Assembly: GCA_033182465.1 (NCBI GenBank)
Contig: CP137325.1
Location: 2,170,001 to 2,234,000 of the forward strand
DNA length: 64,000 bases
Source: Sanghuangporus weigelae
Taxonomy: Eukaryota > Basidiomycota > Agaricomycetes > Hymenochaetales > Hymenochaetaceae
Reading direction: 5' to 3'
Shown: positions 60,107 to 64,000 of the stretch, in pieces
Position numbering within the stretch: position 1 is the first letter of the stretch
Layout of the letters: each line of letters begins with the position of its first letter
The notes under the pieces: model-generated
Seen by the model: only the letters and a program-made list of their open reading frames with translations
The model's database searches: none
Told to the model about the DNA's origin: nothing
Position numbers and translations under genes: made by a program

Positions 60107-61682
60107 TCAGCGGTGGAATGAGGGGATATCTGGAAAAGAGTATACTCACTATCAGCACCAACACGAGGGAATGGAGACGTGCATGCTTGCTCGATGTCAG
60201 CGTAGTTCTTCCCAGCGGGCAGACTAGTAGAAACGACAAATCAGCTAGGAAATATGGATGCCGAGGAAGTAGCACAACTCACGTCGCATGCTTCTTTTTC
60301 AAAGGGACATTGGCCTCTGGGACAACGTCCGAGCAATCAACAAGAGTGCTTGGATTATGGCCAATTGCCGCAAGTTTCGCCATGGCAGTTTTAAACTTGA
60401 CCACCATCTTATCTTGGTTATCGATCAGACTTTGCCATTCACATGCCGTACGCTGTTGTTTCCGCAATGATCAGAAGGAAACTTCGAAGCCACACAAGGG
60501 TAGAATCAACGCACTTTATCCCGTGATAGCACAAAATCGGATTGAAGACGCATCTCTCCTGCCTCTGGAAGTGGCGAGTCGACCTCAGCACCGGGAGTAC
60601 TGCTGTTTACGCCAAAGGGCAGGCCAACCCCCTTGAGCATGACCTCAAGGAAGAACCTAAGCGTGGGTACAGTGAAGAGGTTAGTTTATCTCATTGGGCA
60701 CGAACGATTTAGAAAGTTATAAAAAATCATTAAAAAAAGAAAGAAAACGAAAAACGCAAAAAATGCCACAAAAAAAGGACAAAATGCCTCACTGAGTGTC
60801 GAACGTAAATTGAGTAGAATCGAATGGGGGACTGTGTCCGGGTACCAAAGTGTCGCTACCATCATTGTTATTAAAACTTGAGTTCACGCTACGTTCTAAA
60901 GCGAGTAAAAACTCACCTGTCTGCGATAGAATGAGAGGCTTTCACAAGATTAAATATTCGCCATTCCACGATCCCAGATAATGCTGGTCTCATACCTAGT
61001 AGATGTACTACTTCTGCTGGTGAGAAGCCGCCTCCATCAGCCATACGTTCAAGGATGGTCGACGCATCGTTTTGTGGAAGAGGAACGGTACCGTCTTCTG
61101 CAGGGAATGTCGCATTCGGACGGCCTGCAAGGAACTGAAGACGGGTGGCACCAGGGCAGTTCGAGCTGCGGATATATCAGTATCAGTTTCATTGTGAATG
61201 GAGTGAAACACTTACAAGCCAACGGCACTTGCGAACTGAATGAGGTCTCCGCCAGTCACGTTGTGACGTGTGAGGAACGGAGCCAGCTCCTCGACAAACT
61301 CATCAATACCGGCATTTGCGGCATACTTAGTCTCAATATCGCGGAAGATGACCATGGAACCATCCGCTCCAGTCCCTTTGAACTTGCCAGACCTAGAGAA
61401 CCCGATCGCGTCGTGAAACGCGAGACGAACGGAGTCCTGTGCATCCATTCCGCACTCGTTATCAAAGAGATTGCTCTGTAGATCATCTCGCAGCGAAAAG
61501 AAAGGACAGCACTACAAAATAGTGACCGTTGCATCAGTCAAATCATTGACCAGCATAAATTGCAAGGGACGAACTGCTTCATCGCTGGCAAAGTTGCCAT
61601 CTGGGCAGCGAACGCTCTTGATATTTGCAGCGCCAGCGATAGCAGCAAAGGCGATGAAGGAGACTGAGAGCTTGAAGAACAT
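60107..61682 (-). CDS. Class II haem peroxidase, atypical Mn site
   Basis: A secreted peroxidase of the lignin/Mn/generic group. The signal peptide is [18 protein letters not shown] (start 61682). Conserved parts: [14 protein letters not shown] with the distal Arg and His, GADGSMVIF with Ca ligands, [31 protein letters not shown] (proximal His, restored by splicing an intron at about 60968), [40 protein letters not shown] and [20 protein letters not shown]. It ends [20 protein letters not shown] and [13 protein letters not shown]. Against P. chrysosporium MnP numbering from memory, Mn ligands Glu35 and Glu39 are Met and Asp ([12 protein letters not shown]) and Asp179 is kept. The position of the exposed catalytic Trp of LiP/VP is His. 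So it is neither a canonical MnP nor LiP; 'generic peroxidase' is the best call. Several introns, one A/T-rich (about 60660-60795). The last exon edge is approximate. Confidence 0.9.
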
Positions 61683-63166
61683 CTCAACTCTGCGAGAGAC
61701 TAAAACGAACGGACTCGAGGAGTGCAGTGAAGATGATGAGTCTCTGGCCCTTTAAATAACCTGATTATGTCTCCTTTTTTAGCCTTGAGTAATTCGGTAT
61801 TCCATGCTGATGGATCTGCGGTTCACAGACTTCACAGAACTGCATCTCGTGGACCCAGTCAAATTGCAGCGAGATGGTAATTATCTGGAGCGTGAACAAA
61901 AACCTAGCGTTATGCGGGAGCGAAAGACCGCCAAGTCGAGTGGCCGGTACTATCCCGAGGACGATTGGCGGTATTGGCACTTGAAGGATCCCGGTACTCA
62001 GAAAAATCGAAACCGATGGTATTCTTCTAGAGAATTGAAGAGGTGGAATAAGCACCTTGTGTGAGAAATTGCACACAACTTACTCTTCGTGCTGTACGTT
62101 CCGAGAAGGCCATGCCGCCGAAAATGCCGAGTACTGGTGTTATTGGGTGCGTGAGGGCGCGAACTCGTGTTCTGGAGCCAAGGCTATTCGGTTACCATCG
62201 AATGGACAAGGACCGTTGACGGTACATGAGGAACCGGCTCACCTAACTCTGCGTCTTCCATTCTCGGAATATTCCGAATGGATTGCATCTCAGTTCGACA
62301 ATGTGAAAGTTGGTCGGCCACGCAGACTGCGATACCCATCAGAGGCGAGTATACGTATACTAGTACAGGATCTAATGGTTTGAGAACATCTTGATGGAGT
62401 ATTTGGGTGGTGCTCAATGTCTATACCGGATTTCTCGATAGGCGTCCCAGATTTTCCATCTGTTGTAGTAGCCTTCGCCGTGCAGCAGACGTGGATAGAG
62501 TCCGTAAACAGCACGTATTTCCGACGCAGGCACTCGAGGGCAAAAGGAACACCAATATACATGTAGAATCATTTCTGGAATTGAGGACTTCAAGAGACGA
62601 TGAATTGATGGGTTTCTTTCCCAAACACGTAAGTACTTGCAGCGAGTCTTGTTCCGACTCCCAAGGAGGACATGATTGGCAAGCAAACAGTTTCAAGTTC
62701 AGCTGGTCGTAACCAGACGTTCCTCACATGACTTCTTGTACACGTGCCGTGGCGAAATCGTGTCCAGATTCGGTACTGTTGACAGGTATTCTCGTAATTA
62801 TTCGACTTGAAAGCAATACTAGTCAGTTCTTGTTGAAATTTCAATCCTTCCCTTGGTAAGTCCCGTGCGATTGAACCTTCAAGCCCCTCATACTGACTTT
62901 CTTTGCGAGATCCTGCTATTTGCTGTAGCATTTAGGCTCTGTACGCTGCATGTCCGGCATGTCGGGTCAAAATGGCGGCCACTATGAGTCCATAGAACGT
63001 CGAGCTCACTCTTCATGGAACCATTCGAACAATCTGGAAACGTAGGAGACCTTGACTTAACTATTAATTTAGAGCAGCATATATTGGATAACTGTCCTCA
63101 TGGCCATCTAAACCGCTGGAGCTCACTGTGCGACCTTTAAATCTCGCTTTGTTCACGCTATGATGG
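61683..63166. other. Peroxidase promoter, then unrecognised frames
   Basis: The region just above 61683 should be the peroxidase promoter. Minus-strand frames at 62414-62686 and 62590-62931 have protein-like composition (for example SNNYENTCQQYRIWTRFRHG) but no family I can name. They may be decayed exons. Confidence 0.3.
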
Positions 63167-64000
63167 ATGACGGGAAAATATGGATCTGGATTAAATGATC
63201 TCGCTTCAGTGAGATGCCTTAGTCCTTCACCCCGAGGACCCCAAATCATTGAGCAGCCTCGCGAATTCTCTTTTGATTCAATGCAACTGCATCATGATCT
63301 CTTAGATAAACGGGCCGATGATGACCCTTCGCGTACCAGTTCGATGAACGACCTCTCAAACTCGCTTCTAACGCAGTTCGAGAAATACGGAAATAGCGGT
63401 GATCTCAATGAGTCGATTGAGTGCTGCATTGGATCTTCGCCTTGAAGATCACCCCTTCCGTGCTTCGTCATTGAGAAATCTTTCAAATTACTTGAGAACT
63501 CGTCCCAAAGAAAAGGAGGTATGAAAGATTTGGACGACGAATCCGTCACAATGAACCGTAAAGCCCTCGCTCTTCGCTCTGAGGGCCATCCAGATCGTTC
63601 AATATCACTGAACAGCACTGCGAATTGTGTGCGCCTTCGATTTGACTACTTCGGAAAAGCCGACGATCTTGACGACTCGGGGGAGGCGATTGCGTTTGTA
63701 TCGGCCCTCTCTAGCCTTCGTCCTGAAGGACATCCACTGCGCCCTTTTTTCCCAGCAATTTTGAAGATTCCCTGGGAATTCGTTTTGAAGAAAGTGGAAG
63801 AGCTACAGACTTAGACGAATTGATAGCGCTGCCCTAGCACTTCGCCTAGACTGACACCACGATAGATTTGCTTCTCTAGTAAATTTGTCAGGCACTCTCC
63901 TCACCCGCTTTAGACGAGGAGGGAGGAGAGAGGACCTAGACGAATCGATTGCAGTAAACCGTGCCGCCATGGTTCTCTGGCTAGACAACCATCCTGGGCG
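63167..64000 (+). CDS. TPR-repeat protein, partial (TPR-CHAT type likely), frames broken
   Basis: Repeats of ~45-50 residues of the Agaricomycete type are visible: SNSLLTQFEKYGNSGDLNES, ALALRSEGHPDRSISLNSTA then RFDYFGKADDLDDSGEAI, and at the window edge LSGTLLTRFRRGGRREDLDE then RAAMVLWLDNHPG. The pattern (GHPxRxxSLxNLAxxLxxRF..G..xDLDEAI) is that of tetratricopeptide arrays that in these fungi usually precede a C-terminal CHAT protease domain. The repeats sit in three frames here (63167-63445, 63521-63814, 63820-64000) with stops between, so this is either a decayed array or exons with unrecognised introns. Any CHAT domain would be outside the window. Confidence 0.6.

Noticed and set aside
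60700-60795. A-rich tract considered as a SINE or LINE tail
   Set aside because: It lies inside a peroxidase intron with proper GT and AG ends, and no element body or target duplication is visible.
1-64000. Retroelements, virus-like elements, CRISPR arrays and rRNA
   Set aside because: No reverse transcriptase, integrase, capsid-like frame, long terminal repeat pair, spaced repeat array or rRNA block was recognised on reading; short decayed pieces could be missed by eye.

Overview
The window looks like nuclear DNA of an Agaricomycete (mushroom-forming basidiomycete). The evidence is dense genes with many short (about 45-65 nt) GT-AG introns, a class II haem peroxidase, the F-box/leucine-rich proteins and NACHT-WD40 receptors typical of these fungi, and the standard eukaryotic genes TUP1, GPI8 and an HCNGP/SAP30BP-like gene. 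I see no prokaryotic genes, rRNA, CRISPR array, retroelement or virus-like element. Gene models were assembled by eye from ORFs and splice signals, so exon edges marked approximate need transcript support.

Layout. 1-9 kb: a small unknown protein, an Fmp29/AIM9-type kinase-like (APH fold) gene, and a chitin synthase on the minus strand whose catalytic core is interrupted by a 634-bp hAT-type MITE with perfect 8-bp target duplication. 9-18 kb: mostly decayed, duplicated sequence with two copies (14.96 and 17.3 kb) of an unrecognised ~100-residue beta-rich domain, here called the 'LTGT domain'. 18.2-24.4 kb: a C2-helical-NACHT-WD40 receptor (minus) head to head with a Ser/Thr kinase (plus) across a ~365-bp shared promoter; the kinase carries an LTGT domain at its C-terminus. 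26.5-27.4 kb: a protein with one clear and one diverged LTGT domain. 29.6-30.7 kb: a multi-pass membrane protein. 32.2-35.8 kb: two divergent paralogous F-box genes. 36.9-39.1 kb: an HCNGP-like gene and a conserved basidiomycete gene. 40.1-40.9 kb: an amine-oxidase relic. 41.3-44.1 kb: a DUF2235/Tle1-fold membrane hydrolase. 47.2-48.3 kb: a rhamnogalacturonan acetylesterase. 50.2-50.8 kb: a second MITE of the same family. 51.3-52.9 kb: GPI8. 53.2-54.9 kb: an F-box gene with one in-frame stop. 56.9-59.7 kb: TUP1. 60.1-61.7 kb: a class II peroxidase with an altered Mn site. 63.2-64 kb: TPR repeats of a probable TPR(-CHAT) protein running off the window.

The best candidate for an undescribed system is 14.9-27.5 kb: a STAND/NLR-type sensor and a kinase sharing a promoter, surrounded by five copies of one small beta-rich domain, one of them fused to the kinase. 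The arrangement resembles fungal sensor/effector gene pairs, with the LTGT domain as a possible ligand-binding, effector or adaptor module. This functional reading is inference; the domain repetition and gene geometry are visible in the sequence.
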